Below, in pieces: positions 8,662 through 20,420 of a DNA stretch of 64,000 nt. The DNA comes from Allobosea robiniae (lineage in GTDB: Bacteria > Pseudomonadota > Alphaproteobacteria > Rhizobiales > Beijerinckiaceae). The stretch spans positions 62,001-126,000 of the forward strand of contig NZ_FNBZ01000007.1 in NCBI RefSeq assembly GCF_900102525.1. The letters run 5' to 3'. Under the pieces are notes generated by a model, which was not told the DNA's origin, made no database searches, and saw only the letters and a list, made by a program, of their open reading frames with translations. Every line of letters starts with the position of its first letter. Positions within the stretch are counted from its first letter, which is position 1. The position numbers were made by a program, and so were the translations under genes.

Positions 8662-9156
8662 ATGAACCTCCCCTACCGCCCCAATGTCGGCATCGCCCTG
8701 TTCAATGCGCAGGGTCTGGTCTTCGCCGGCCGCTCGCACAGCGCCGGACCCGAGATCGTCCTGCCCGGCTTCGACTGGCAGATGCCGCAAGGCGGCATCG
8801 ATCCCGACGAGGACATCGTCGCTGCTGCCCGTCGCGAGCTGGAGGAGGAGAGCGGCGTCACGGAGGCCGAGCTGCTCGCTGTGACCGAGGACTGGTGGAG
8901 CTACGACTTCCCGCCCTATGACGGCCCCTGGCACAAGCTTTCGGCCTTCCGCGGCCAGCGCCAGCGCTGGGTCGCCTTCCGCTTCACCGGCAGCGAGAGC
9001 ACGTTCGACATCGGCAAGCCCAATGGCGACGAGCCGCCGGAATTCAGCGAATGGCGCTGGCGCCCGCTTGCGGAGATGCCGGAGCTGGTCGTGCCGTTCA
9101 AGCGCCCGGTCTACGAGAAGGTGGCGCAGGCGTTTGCGGGTTTCGCTGCGACCTGA
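8662..9156 (+). CDS. rppH: RNA pyrophosphohydrolase (Nudix)
   Basis: A 164-residue single-domain Nudix hydrolase. The Nudix box (G-x5-E-x7-REL-x-EE-x-G) is complete at about residues 42-64, with RRELEEESGV at its core. The N-terminus PYRPNVGIALFN and the QMPQGG motif match RppH/IalA of alphaproteobacteria, which removes pyrophosphate from 5'-triphosphorylated RNAs to start decay, and also cleaves diadenosine polyphosphates. It lies just upstream of the convergent atp operon, with a palindromic repeat in the gap. Assignment to RppH rather than another Nudix enzyme rests on length and the conserved WQMPQGG context. Confidence 0.88.
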   Translation: MNLPYRPNVGIALFNAQGLVFAGRSHSAGPEIVLPGFDWQMPQGGIDPDEDIVAAARRELEEESGVTEAELLAVTEDWWSYDFPPYDGPWHKLSAFRGQRQRWVAFRFTGSESTFDIGKPNGDEPPEFSEWRWRPLAEMPELVVPFKRPVYEKVAQAFAGFAAT

Positions 9157-9161
9157 CCCGT

Positions 9162-9271
9162 CTTGTCATTCCGGACAAGCCGCGAAGCGGCGCAGATCCG
9201 GAAACCACCAAAGGACGAGACACCCAGTCGTGGCTTCCGGGTCCCCGCTTCGCTCCCCCCGGAATGACAAG
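9162..9271. repeat. Three-armed palindromic intergenic element (TCCGG variant)
   Basis: A 13-bp perfect inverted repeat, CTTGTCATTCCGG at 9162-9174 and CCGGAATGACAAG at 9259-9271, closes the element. Inside are further hairpins: TCCGG...CCGGA at the left and TTCCGGG...CCCCGGAA at the right. The layout matches the CGTCAT elements elsewhere in the window, with different arm sequences. It separates convergent rppH and the atp operon. Confidence 0.75.
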
Positions 9272-9284
9272 AATGCACATTTAG

Positions 9285-9314
9285 AAACGAAAAAGGGCCG
9301 CTTGCGCGGCCCTT
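9285..9314 (-). terminator. Rho-independent terminator of the atp operon
   Basis: On the minus strand, AAGGGCCGC-GCAA-GCGGCCCTT is a perfect 9-bp stem with a tetraloop, followed by TTTCGTTT. It lies 26 bp after the atpC stop, exactly where the operon should end. Confidence 0.85.
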
Positions 9315-9339
9315 CCGAATTTCAAAGCTGAAGGGCGGA

Positions 9340-9753
9340 TCACGCCGCCTTGCGCTGCTCGAAGACATGCTTGAATTCGCGCAACTGCACCAGCGCCTCC
9401 CGCAGGCGCTTCTTCTCATCGTCGTTGTGCGAACCGGCGAGGCGGGTCTCGGCCGTCAGGATCTCGGCGTCGAGCACGGCGCTATCGACATCCTCGAGGA
9501 ACTTGCCCTGCTCGGCCAGGATGGTCATCGTTTCCTGGTTGACCTCGGCGAGGCCGCCATTGACGAAGAATTCCTTGCCGTTCTGGTCCGTCGTCTGGAC
9601 GAAGACGATGCCGGCCTTGAGCGTCGCCACCAGCGGCGCGTGCCCGGCAAGCACGGTCATCTCGCCCTCGGTCGACGGGACGATGACACTGACGACCTCA
9701 CCCGAGAACAGGATGCGCTCCGGCGAGACGAGTTCGAACTTGAAGGTGGCCAT
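9340..9753 (-). CDS. atpC: ATP synthase F1 subunit epsilon
   Basis: 137 residues. The N-terminal beta-sandwich begins FKFELVSPERILFSGEV and contains PSTEGEMTVLAGHAPLVATL, the hallmark of the epsilon subunit; a C-terminal helical hairpin follows (AVLDAEILTAETRL onward). It joins the rotor stalk to the c-ring and can inhibit ATP hydrolysis. It is last in the atpHAGDC operon and is followed by a strong terminator. A 131-bp gap without visible signals separates it from atpD. Confidence 0.97.
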   Translation of the reverse strand: MATFKFELVSPERILFSGEVVSVIVPSTEGEMTVLAGHAPLVATLKAGIVFVQTTDQNGKEFFVNGGLAEVNQETMTILAEQGKFLEDVDSAVLDAEILTAETRLAGSHNDDEKKRLREALVQLREFKHVFEQRKAA

Positions 9754-9884
9754 CGCCTGTCTTTTCCTCCGACCTCACCCCGGCCGCGGATACCGGGCCC
9801 GGGGCTTGCCAGATCTGTCAACAACCTATGCCCGGCATGGTTCCAGGCAGCAGCAGCCGCCCGGAAGCGCCGGTCGCGAGAGGC

Positions 9885-11387
<1,503 letters not shown>

Positions 11388-11447
11388 CTAGCGCATTCGG
11401 ATGTTGCGGCTGCCGGCGGATCACTCCGCCGACGAAAGATTAGGCGG

Positions 11448-12317
11448 TTATAGCGCTTCCGCGCCGGAGATGATCTCGATCAGTTCCTTGGTGATCATCG
11501 CCTGGCGCGAGCGGTTGTAGATCTGCGTCTGCTTCTTGATCATCTCGCCGGCATTGCGCGTGGCGGAATCCATCGCCGACATGCGCGCGCCCTGTTCGGA
11601 AGCGGCGTTCTCGAGCAGCCCGCGCAGGATCTGGACGGTGAGGTTGCGCGGCAGCAGCGCCTCGAGGATCTCGCCCTCGTCCGGCTCGTAATCGTAGACC
11701 GCGTCGGTCTGCTTCGTCCCTTCCGGGATCTCGGCCGGGATGATGCGCTGCGCCGTCGGGATCTGGGCGATCACCGAGCGGAAGCGCGAGAAGAACAGCG
11801 TCGCGACGTCGAATTCGCCATTGCCGAAACGCGCCAGCACGTTCTGGGCGATCGTCTCCGCGTTGGCGAAGCCGACCTGCTTGAACTCGCGCAGATCGAT
11901 GAACTCGATGATCTCGGCCGCGAACTGGCGGCGCAGGATGTCGTAGCCCTTCTTGCCGACGCAGATGATCTTGACCGTCTTGCCTTCGGCCTTCAGCGCC
12001 AGCGCCTTGTCGCGAGCGAGACGCGCGATCGAGGAGTTGAAGGCGCCGCACAGGCCGCGCTCGGCGGTCAGAACCAGCAGCAGATGCACCTTGTCGGAGC
12101 CCGTTCCGGCGATCAGGCGCGGCGCGCTCGAACCGGAGACGCCGGACGCGAGATTCGACAGCACCGTCTCCATGCGCTCGGCATAGGGGCGCGCAGCCTC
12201 GGCAGCCGACTGCGCGCGGCGCAGCTTGGCAGCCGCGACCATCTGCATGGCCTTGGTGATCTTCTGCGTCGACTTCACCGAAGCGATGCGGTTTCTAAGG
12301 TCCTTCAAAGAAGGCAT
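11448..12317 (-). CDS. atpG: ATP synthase F1 subunit gamma
   Basis: 289 residues. The N-terminal coiled-coil helix ([20 protein letters not shown], followed by [12 protein letters not shown]) and the C-terminal helix with [15 protein letters not shown] are diagnostic of the central rotor shaft. The Rossmann-like middle ([11 protein letters not shown]) is present. It turns inside the alpha3beta3 ring. It lies 75 bp before atpD and 164 bp after atpA. The atpA-atpG gap is unusually long because a palindromic element sits in it. Confidence 0.98.
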   Translation of the reverse strand: MPSLKDLRNRIASVKSTQKITKAMQMVAAAKLRRAQSAAEAARPYAERMETVLSNLASGVSGSSAPRLIAGTGSDKVHLLLVLTAERGLCGAFNSSIARLARDKALALKAEGKTVKIICVGKKGYDILRRQFAAEIIEFIDLREFKQVGFANAETIAQNVLARFGNGEFDVATLFFSRFRSVIAQIPTAQRIIPAEIPEGTKQTDAVYDYEPDEGEILEALLPRNLTVQILRGLLENAASEQGARMSAMDSATRNAGEMIKKQTQIYNRSRQAMITKELIEIISGAEAL

Positions 12318-12331
12318 GTGGCGCTCTCACC

Positions 12332-12470
12332 CCGTCATGGTCGAAACTGACCATCTACGTCTCATTCCGTCATGCCCGGGCTTGTCCCGAGCACCCATGT
12401 CCTCACTCCCGCCCACCTTGCTCGATCGGCCGCAAGGCGTGAATGGCCGGCACGAGGCCGACCATGACGG
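12332..12470. repeat. Palindromic element inside the atp operon (atpA-atpG gap)
   Basis: CCGTCATGGTCG (12332-12343) and CGACCATGACGG (12459-12470) form a 12-bp perfect inverted repeat. A second CCGTCAT at 12367 begins the commoner unit: CCGTCAT, the hairpin GCCCGGG-cttgt-CCCGAGC, a variable centre, a GCCGG...CCG arm, then ATGACGG. It looks like a three-armed element with an extra partial left end, and fills nearly the whole gap. Confidence 0.75.
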
Positions 12471-12481
12471 GAAGCCCGTCC

Positions 12482-14013
<1,532 letters not shown>

Positions 14014-14014
<1 letters not shown>

Positions 14015-14583
14015 CAGCCGACCTCTTTCATGGCAAGACGAATTGAATTGAGCTTGGTTTTCAGCGAGGCGTCGACCATGCGGGAGCCCATCTTGACGAT
14101 GAGCCCGCCGATCAGGGCCGGGTCGATCTTGATCGAGACGTCGACATCCTTGCCGGCGACGCCCTTCAGCGCCGCGCGGATCTCGTCGACGCGCTTGGCC
14201 GTGGGCTGCTCGGCGACCGTCACCTCGGCGGAGACGATGCCCTTGGCCTCGGCGACCAGACGCTTGTAGCCGGCGATCATGCCCGGCAGCGCGAAGAGGC
14301 GGCGCTTGCTGGCGACGAGGCCGATGAAATTGGCGGCGATGCCGGTGATGCCAGCCTTCTCGAGCACGGCCTTGATCGCCGCGACCTGCTCCTCGGCGGT
14401 GAAGGCCGGGCTCTCGATCAGGCGACGGAGGTCCTCGCTCTCGGCGAGCAGACCGTTGAAGCTATCCAGAGCGGCCGCGACGGCGTCGATCGCGCCTGCC
14501 TCCTGAGCCAACTCGAACAGAGCGGTGGCATAGCGTTGAGCTACGCCCGACACCAATGTCCCCTGCGATCCGCCTTCAGCCAC
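14014..14583 (-). CDS. atpH: ATP synthase F1 subunit delta (OSCP)
   Basis: 189 residues from the GTG at 14583; the frame can be extended seven codons to a TTG at 14604. The GTG start gives the usual MAEGGSQ...[16 protein letters not shown]-terminus. The C-terminal [27 protein letters not shown] is the conserved delta/OSCP signature that binds the stator b-subunits and the top of F1. It is first in the operon. The Fo genes (a, b, b', c) are absent, as in other Hyphomicrobiales where they form a separate cluster. Confidence 0.95.
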
Positions 14584-14673
14584 GCTTCCCGTCTCTCGTT
14601 TCAAGGGACCACACCGGCGACCTTCCTGACGAAGGTGGAGTGTATGCTCCCGACACTGCGAGTATCATAGGCC

Positions 14674-14695
14674 CGAAGTCGGCAAGACGACTTCG
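14674..14695. other. Perfect 8-bp palindrome in the atp leader / priA tail gap
   Basis: CGAAGTCG-gcaaga-CGACTTCG lies in the 208-bp stretch between the atpH start and the priA stop. No T-tract follows on either strand, so it is a poor terminator. It may be an operator or a leader hairpin of the atp operon. Nothing else is evident in this stretch. Confidence 0.4.
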
Positions 14696-14791
14696 CGACC
14701 GAAATGTGGCGGTGCACTAGCATGCGGTTCCGGGCCGCGCAATCGCTGATTGGTCGTCACAAGCGGCGATTTTGCCGCGCCTTTCACCTCT

Positions 14792-16975
14792 TCAAAGGAA
14801 GCTTTGCGGATCGACGTCCACCGCGACCCGGACCGAGCCCTTTGGCCGGGGCGCCCGTTTCAGCCAGCCGCGCAGATAGTCCTGCAGGTTGATCTCGCGC
14901 GCCGTCTTGACGATCAGGCGCATGCGATGGCGCCCGCGCAGCACCGCCAAGGGCGCTTCCGCCGGCCCCAGCACCATGATTCCGTCATTGGCCTCGGCGC
15001 AGCGCGCCAGCGCCCGCGCATGGCTTTCGGCCTCGGCCTGGTTGTTGGCGGAGACGATCAGCGCCGCCAGTCGCCCGAAGGGCGGCAGGCCCGCCGCCTC
15101 CCGCGATGCCTCCTCTGCGGCATAAAACCGCTCCGGATCGCCCGAGATCAGCGCCTTGAGCACAGGATGCTCCGGGTCATGCGTCTGAAGCAGGGCGCGG
15201 CCGGGTTTCTCGCCCCGCCCTGCGCGCCCGGTGACCTGTCGCAAAGCCTGGAAGGTTCGCTCCGCCGCGCGCGGATCGCCGGATGTGAGGCCGAGATCGG
15301 CGTCGATCACGCCAACCAGCGTCATGCCGGGAAAATTATGGCCCTTGGCCACGAGCTGCGTGCCGATGACGATATCGAATTCGCCTTCGGCCACCGCCAT
15401 CAGTTCCGTCTTCAGCCTTTCTGTCCCTCCCGGAAAATCGCTGGAGAGCACGATCGAACGCGCCTGTGGAAAAAGCGTCGCGACCTCCTCGGCCAGCCGC
15501 TCCACACCCGGGCCACAAGCGACCAAGCTCTCGGGCTTGTGGCAGGCCGGGCATTCATGCGGCCGACGCTCGACATGGCCGCAATGATGGCAGACCAGCG
15601 CCCGCCGAAAACGATGGTCGACCAGCCAGGCTGAGCAGTTCGGGCACTGGAAGCGGTGGCCGCAATCGCGGCACAGCGTCAGCGGGGCATAGCCGCGCCG
15701 GTTGAGGAAGAGCAGTGACTGCTCCTTCGCCTCCAGATTGGCCTCGACCGCCTTGATCAGTGCGCCCGAGAGCCAGCGCCCGCGCTCCGGCTTGTCGCGG
15801 CGCAGGTCGACGAGGCCCAGCTGCGGCAATTCGCGCCCGCCGAAACGCTCCGGCAGCTTGAGATGGGCATAGCGACCGCGCTCGGCATTGACGCGGGTTT
15901 CCAACGAGGGCGTCGCCGAAGCCAGCACGACGGGCGCATTCTCGATCCGGCCCCGTACCACCGCCATGTCGCGCGCATGATAGGAGACGCCGTCCTCCTG
16001 CTTGTAGGCGCTCTCATGCTCCTCATCGACGACGAGGAGGCCGAGATCGCTATAGGGCAGGAACAGGGCCGAGCGGGCGCCGGCCACGACCTTGGCCTCC
16101 CCTGATGCGATCGCCGCCTGCAGGCGCTCGCGCTTGCGGCCCGTCACCGCCGAATGCCACAGGCCCGGCCTGACGCCGAAACGCGCTTCGAACCGGTCGA
16201 TGAACTGCGCGGTCAGCGCGATCTCCGGCATCAGGATCAGGCTCTGCCGCCCCAGCCGGATCGCCTCCGCCACCGCCTCGAAATAGACCTCCGTCTTGCC
16301 CGAGCCGGTGACGCCTTCGAGCAGCGAGACACCGAAGGCCTTCGCCTGCACGGACTGGACCAGCGCCTGCGCGACCTCCGCCTGCCCTTCCGAAAGCTCC
16401 GGCACGGCATGGTCGGGATCGGGCAAGGCGGCGATCGCCTCGCGCGGCAAGGGTTCGACGATGAAGGTGCCGGCATCGACGAGGGAATCGATCACGGCCG
16501 CGCTGACGGAAGCCGCCTCGGCCAGCGCCGATTTGCCGATCAGCAACCCGCCCTCGGCCGCCGCGATCGCCCGCGCCCGCGCCGGAGTCATCCGCCCTGG
16601 CGGCGGGCCTGCTAACCTCACCCCGAGCTTCGGTCGCTCGGGCGTATCGTCCGGTTGTCGGCGCAGAGCCAGCGCCAGTACCGAGCCCTTCGGTGCGAGC
16701 GTGTACCATGCGACCCAGTCGACGAGCTTGCGCAGCGCCGGGTCGAGCGGCGGCATATCGTATTTGCCGGTGACCTTCTTGAGGTTGCCGCCGCGCCCGG
16801 AACCGACATCCCAGACGACGCCGACCGTCTCGCGTGGGCCGAGCGGCACCTGCACGACATCGCCGGGCTTGAGCACGAGCCCGGCCGGCACGGCATAGCT
16901 ATAGGCCTGATCGAGCCCGAGCGGGATCAGCACATCGACCGTGCCGCCTTCGATCATGTCCGCCGTCTCATCCAT
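14792..16975 (-). CDS. priA: Primosomal replication protein N' (PriA helicase)
   Basis: About 727 residues. The N-terminal 3'-DNA-binding region begins VDVLIPLGLDQAYSYAVP. The superfamily 2 helicase core has Walker A GVTGSGKTEVYFEAV and the DEEH box in VVDEEHESAYKQ. The two zinc sites are visible as CRDCGHRFQCPNC and CHHCGHVERRPHECPAC, followed by the C-terminal helicase block with GTQLVAKGHNFPGMTLVGV. PriA reloads the replisome at stalled forks. The ATG at 16975 is chosen; an in-frame GTG at 16993 is also possible, and neither has a good ribosome site. It is divergent from xerC. Confidence 0.95.
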   Translation of the reverse strand: MDETADMIEGGTVDVLIPLGLDQAYSYAVPAGLVLKPGDVVQVPLGPRETVGVVWDVGSGRGGNLKKVTGKYDMPPLDPALRKLVDWVAWYTLAPKGSVLALALRRQPDDTPERPKLGVRLAGPPPGRMTPARARAIAAAEGGLLIGKSALAEAASVSAAVIDSLVDAGTFIVEPLPREAIAALPDPDHAVPELSEGQAEVAQALVQSVQAKAFGVSLLEGVTGSGKTEVYFEAVAEAIRLGRQSLILMPEIALTAQFIDRFEARFGVRPGLWHSAVTGRKRERLQAAIASGEAKVVAGARSALFLPYSDLGLLVVDEEHESAYKQEDGVSYHARDMAVVRGRIENAPVVLASATPSLETRVNAERGRYAHLKLPERFGGRELPQLGLVDLRRDKPERGRWLSGALIKAVEANLEAKEQSLLFLNRRGYAPLTLCRDCGHRFQCPNCSAWLVDHRFRRALVCHHCGHVERRPHECPACHKPESLVACGPGVERLAEEVATLFPQARSIVLSSDFPGGTERLKTELMAVAEGEFDIVIGTQLVAKGHNFPGMTLVGVIDADLGLTSGDPRAAERTFQALRQVTGRAGRGEKPGRALLQTHDPEHPVLKALISGDPERFYAAEEASREAAGLPPFGRLAALIVSANNQAEAESHARALARCAEANDGIMVLGPAEAPLAVLRGRHRMRLIVKTAREINLQDYLRGWLKRAPRPKGSVRVAVDVDPQSFL

Positions 16976-17034
16976 CGCGCCAGTGTCTAGCACCGATTCG
17001 GCTGCTGTTAAGGCAGGAGCGTCATGCTTCCGCG

Positions 17035-17961
17035 ATGACCGATTTCGACTCCTTCCGTAGCGACTGGCTCCAGCACCTCTCGGCCGAGCGGCGCCTTTCG
17101 CCGAAGACGCTGGAGGCCTATGCCCGCGACCTCGGCCAGTTCCATGCTTTCCTCACCGAGCATCTCGACGGCGCGCCCTCGCTTTCCGACGTCGCCGCGC
17201 TCAAACCCGTCGACCTGCGCGCCTTCCTCGGCCAGCGCCGGCGCGACGGCGTCGGCAACCGCACCTTGATGCGCCAGCTCGCAGCGCTCCGCTCCTTCGC
17301 CCGGTTCGGCGAGCGGAACGGCAAGCTCACCGCCGCTGCCTTCGCCGCGACCCGCGGCCCACGCCTCGGCAAGTCGCTGCCGCGCCCGCTCGAGCCCTCG
17401 GCCGCCCGCGCCGTCACCCAGGCCGATACCCGCGCCGGCGAAGAGCGCGAGCAATGGATCCTTGCTCGCGACGCTGCCGTCCTGGGCCTGCTCTATGGCA
17501 GCGGCCTGCGCATCTCGGAGGCGCTCTCGCTCGCCCGCACCCAGGCCCCGCAGCAGGCCGGCGATACGCTGACCGTCATCGGCAAGGGCAGCAAGACGCG
17601 GATGGTGCCGGTGCTGCCCGTCGTGATCGCGGCGATCGCGGAGTACCTGAAGCTCTGTCCCTGGCGGTTGCCGCCGGAAGGGCCGCTGTTCGTCGGTGCC
17701 AAGGGCGGGCCGCTCTCGCCCCGTATCATCCAGCTCGCGGTCGAGGGCCTGCGCGGCGCGCTCGGCCTGCCCTCCTCCGCCACGCCGCACTCGTTGCGCC
17801 ATTCCTTCGCCACGCATCTGCTCGGGCGCGGCGGCGATCTGCGCGCCATTCAGGAACTGCTGGGCCACGCCTCGCTCTCGACGACGCAGATCTATACCCG
17901 CATCGATTCGGCCCGCCTGATGGCCGCCTATGACGCGGCCCATCCGCGCGCCGGCCGCTGA
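17035..17961 (+). CDS. xerC: Tyrosine recombinase XerC
   Basis: 308 residues. A SAM-like N-terminal DNA-binding domain (FRSDWLQHLSAERRLSPKTL) precedes a phage-integrase catalytic domain holding the Arg in LLYGSGLRISEAL, the Lys in GKGSKTRMVP, H-x-x-R in TPHSLRHSFATHL, the His in LLGHASLSTTQ and the nucleophile Tyr in IYTRID. The lack of mobile-element neighbours and the position beside priA favour the chromosomal XerC of dimer resolution at dif over a phage integrase. The choice between XerC and XerD rests on context. Confidence 0.9.
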   Translation: MTDFDSFRSDWLQHLSAERRLSPKTLEAYARDLGQFHAFLTEHLDGAPSLSDVAALKPVDLRAFLGQRRRDGVGNRTLMRQLAALRSFARFGERNGKLTAAAFAATRGPRLGKSLPRPLEPSAARAVTQADTRAGEEREQWILARDAAVLGLLYGSGLRISEALSLARTQAPQQAGDTLTVIGKGSKTRMVPVLPVVIAAIAEYLKLCPWRLPPEGPLFVGAKGGPLSPRIIQLAVEGLRGALGLPSSATPHSLRHSFATHLLGRGGDLRAIQELLGHASLSTTQIYTRIDSARLMAAYDAAHPRAGR

Positions 17962-18027
17962 CGCCCTCTTGCTGCCCAAACGGAAAACCTTAAACAGCGC
18001 CGCCACAGCAGCCTTGCGAGGTGATTC

Positions 18028-18588
18028 GTGTCCGACTCCGTCGAAACGCCCCAGGGCGGCAACAAGCGCGTCGCGCTGCTGATCGCGCTGCTCGCGCTCA
18101 CGCTCGCCTTCTCCGAGATCGGCGGGAAGAATGCCGAGCAGGAGGCCGTCGCCAAGAATATCGAGGCCTCCAATCTCTGGGCCTTCTTCCAGGCCAAGAC
18201 GATCCGCGGCACGACGGTGCGCACCGCGACCGAGGCGCTGGAGGTCGAGCTTGCCGGCGTCACCGACGAGGCCGCCCGGCAGCGCCTGACCAAGCGCATC
18301 GAGAGTTGGAAGCAGACCGTCGCGCGCTACGATTCCGAGCCCGAGACCAACGAGGGCCGCAAGGAGCTCGCCGCCCGTGCCAAGGCGGCCGAAGCCCAGC
18401 GCGACATTGCCGCAGCCCGCGACGACAAGTTCGACATCGCGTCAGGCCTGATCCAGATCGCGATCGTCATCTCGTCCGCCGCGATCATCACCGGCGTCGG
18501 CCTCCTCGCCGCGACCGGTGGCCTGCTCGGCCTCACCGGCATCGCGCTGATGGCGCTGGCCCAGTTCGCTCCGACCGCGCTGTTCTGA
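18028..18588 (+). CDS. DUF4337 membrane protein
   Basis: 186 residues from a GTG start. One hydrophobic helix lies near the N-terminus (VALLIALLALTLAF) and two at the C-terminus (about residues 135-183), with a charged, largely helical middle rich in Ala, Glu and Arg (TEALEVELAGV to AAARDDKF). The block AEQEAVAKNIEASNLWAFFQAKTIRGT is the signature of DUF4337. Function is unknown. It is probably an inner-membrane protein with a coiled-coil domain between its membrane segments. It converges on the peptide-type permease gene with a 5-bp gap. Confidence 0.8.
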   Translation: MSDSVETPQGGNKRVALLIALLALTLAFSEIGGKNAEQEAVAKNIEASNLWAFFQAKTIRGTTVRTATEALEVELAGVTDEAARQRLTKRIESWKQTVARYDSEPETNEGRKELAARAKAAEAQRDIAAARDDKFDIASGLIQIAIVISSAAIITGVGLLAATGGLLGLTGIALMALAQFAPTALF

Positions 18589-18593
18589 GAACG

Positions 18594-19454
18594 TTACCGG
18601 CTGCGCCGCAGGCGTGGATCGACCGCGTCGCGCAGGCCATCGCCGAGCAGGTTGAAGCCGAGCACGGTCAGCGCAATCGCGGCACCCGGGAAGATCGCAA
18701 GCCAGGGCTGCGCCGCCATGAAGGTCTGCGCCTCGTTGAGCATCCGTCCCCAGGACGGGTTCGGCGGCTGCGTGCCGAGCCCGAGATAGGACAGGCCGGC
18801 CTCGGCCAGCACCGCGAGCGCAAACTGGATCGTCGCCTGCACCACCAGGATGCCGGCGATATTGGGCAGGACATGGCGTAGCGTGATCTGCCGGTTATTG
18901 AGCCCAGCCGCCCGCGCCGCCTGGATGAAGTCCTGCGCCCAGACCTGCAGGGCCGCGCCGCGCGCGAGCCGGGCAAAATAGGGCAGGTTCAGCACGGCGA
19001 TGGCGACGACCGCGTTGAGCATGCCGGGCCCGACGATCGCGGTCATCATGATCGCGGTCAGCACGGCCGGGAAGGCATGGGTGAAATCGGCCGTGCGCAT
19101 GATCGCATGGTCGAGGAGGCCGTCGCGCCGGACCGAGGCCGCGAGCCCCAGCGCCGTCCCGACGACCATGCCGATGCCGACCGCACCCAGGCCCACCGCC
19201 AGCGAATTGCGCGCACCGACCATGATCATCGAGAAGACATCGCGGCCGAACTGGTCGGTGCCGAACCAGTTTGCCGCCGACGGCCCCTTCAGGCGGTTCA
19301 GGATCATCATCTGCGTCGGCTGATAGGGCGTCCAGACATAGGAAACGAGAGCCGCCGCGACGACGAGCATGGCCAGCACAGCGCCGATCACGAAGGAAGG
19401 CGCGAGCCACCAGTGCCGCTTGCCGCCGAGCACCTTGTCCTCAGCCGCGCTCAT
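18594..19454 (-). CDS. Peptide/nickel-type ABC transporter permease, DppC-like
   Basis: 286 residues. An N-terminal OppC-type segment (WWLAPSFVIGAVLAML) and the block FGTDQFGRDVFSMIMVGARNSL are followed by the BPD_transp_1 domain with the EAA loop at AARAAGLNNRQITLRHVLPN. It forms half of the membrane channel together with the DppB-like neighbour, whose stop overlaps this start by 4 bp (ATGA). The family also carries opines, glycosides and metals, so peptides are only the default substrate. Confidence 0.9.
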   Translation of the reverse strand: MSAAEDKVLGGKRHWWLAPSFVIGAVLAMLVVAAALVSYVWTPYQPTQMMILNRLKGPSAANWFGTDQFGRDVFSMIMVGARNSLAVGLGAVGIGMVVGTALGLAASVRRDGLLDHAIMRTADFTHAFPAVLTAIMMTAIVGPGMLNAVVAIAVLNLPYFARLARGAALQVWAQDFIQAARAAGLNNRQITLRHVLPNIAGILVVQATIQFALAVLAEAGLSYLGLGTQPPNPSWGRMLNEAQTFMAAQPWLAIFPGAAIALTVLGFNLLGDGLRDAVDPRLRRSR

Positions 19455-20395
19455 GACTGCCTCAGGCGGGGATCGATCAGCCCGTAGAGCAGTTCGACCG
19501 CGAAATTGATCAGGATCGCCAGCCCGGCGAAGAGCATGACGAGGTCCTTGACCACGATCAGGTCATGCTGGGCGATGGCCTGGAAGACGAGCCGGCCCAG
19601 TCCCGGCAGGGCGAAGACGTTCTCGATGATGATGGCGCCTGCGATCAGCACGGAGAACTGGAGGCCGAGGATGGTGACGACCGGGATCAGCGCGTTGCGC
19701 AGCGCATGCCGGCGCATCGTCGTGCCCTCGCTCAAGCCCTTGGCGCGGGCGGTGCGGACGAAATCCTCCTGCAGCGTGTCGAGCATCGAGGAGCGCGTCA
19801 CCCGCGCGATGATCGCCGCCTGCGGCAGCGCCAAGGCCAGCGCCGGCATCAGCAGCGCCTTCAGCGAGACGCCTATCCCCGCTTGCCAGCCCGGAAAGCC
19901 GCCGGCCGGCAGCCAGCCGAGCCCGACCGCGAAGACGAGCACGAGCAGCAGACCAAACCAGAAATTCGGGATGGCGAGCCCGGCCTGCGCGAAGGCCATG
20001 ACGCCTGCATCGGCCAGCCGGCCATGGCGCGAGGCCGCGAGCATGCCGAGCGGAATGCCGATCGCGGTGGCCAGTGCGATCGCCATCAGCGCAAGCGGTA
20101 AGGTCACCGCCATGCGCTCGGTGATGAGCTGCAGCACTGGCACGCGATAGGTATAGCTCTGCCCGAGATCGCCGGTGACGAGCCCGCCGAGCCAGATGAA
20201 GAAGCGCAGCGCCGCCGGCTTGTCGAGCCCCATCTCGGCCCGAAGCGCGGTCAGCGCCTCGGGCGCGGCATTGAGGCCGAGCGTCACCGCCGCCGGGTCG
20301 CCCGGCAGGATTTCGAGCACGACGAAGATCACCACCGCCGCCGCGAGCAAGGTCAGCACCAGCGCGACGAGCCGGCGCAGGATATAGCCGATCAT
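19451..20395 (-). CDS. Peptide/nickel-type ABC transporter permease, DppB-like
   Basis: 314 residues. The start MIGYILRRLVALVLTLL, the GDPA motif in EILPGDPAAVTLGLNA, the LGQSYTYRVPVLQLITERM block and the EAA loop RAKGLSEGTTMRRHALRNAL are typical of DppB/OppB. It is the second membrane half of the importer encoded with the following DppC-like and preceding binding-protein genes. No DppD/DppF ATPase genes lie nearby. The transporter must borrow an ATPase, or its ATPase genes have moved. Confidence 0.9.
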   Translation of the reverse strand: MIGYILRRLVALVLTLLAAAVVIFVVLEILPGDPAAVTLGLNAAPEALTALRAEMGLDKPAALRFFIWLGGLVTGDLGQSYTYRVPVLQLITERMAVTLPLALMAIALATAIGIPLGMLAASRHGRLADAGVMAFAQAGLAIPNFWFGLLLVLVFAVGLGWLPAGGFPGWQAGIGVSLKALLMPALALALPQAAIIARVTRSSMLDTLQEDFVRTARAKGLSEGTTMRRHALRNALIPVVTILGLQFSVLIAGAIIIENVFALPGLGRLVFQAIAQHDLIVVKDLVMLFAGLAILINFAVELLYGLIDPRLRQS

Positions 20396-20420
20396 GACGC
20401 CCTGCCGCCTGCCGGCGGCC

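Noticed and set aside
14674..14695. The 8-bp palindrome as a terminator for priA
   Set aside because: There is no T-tract on the minus strand and the loop is not typical. It is kept only as an unexplained palindrome.
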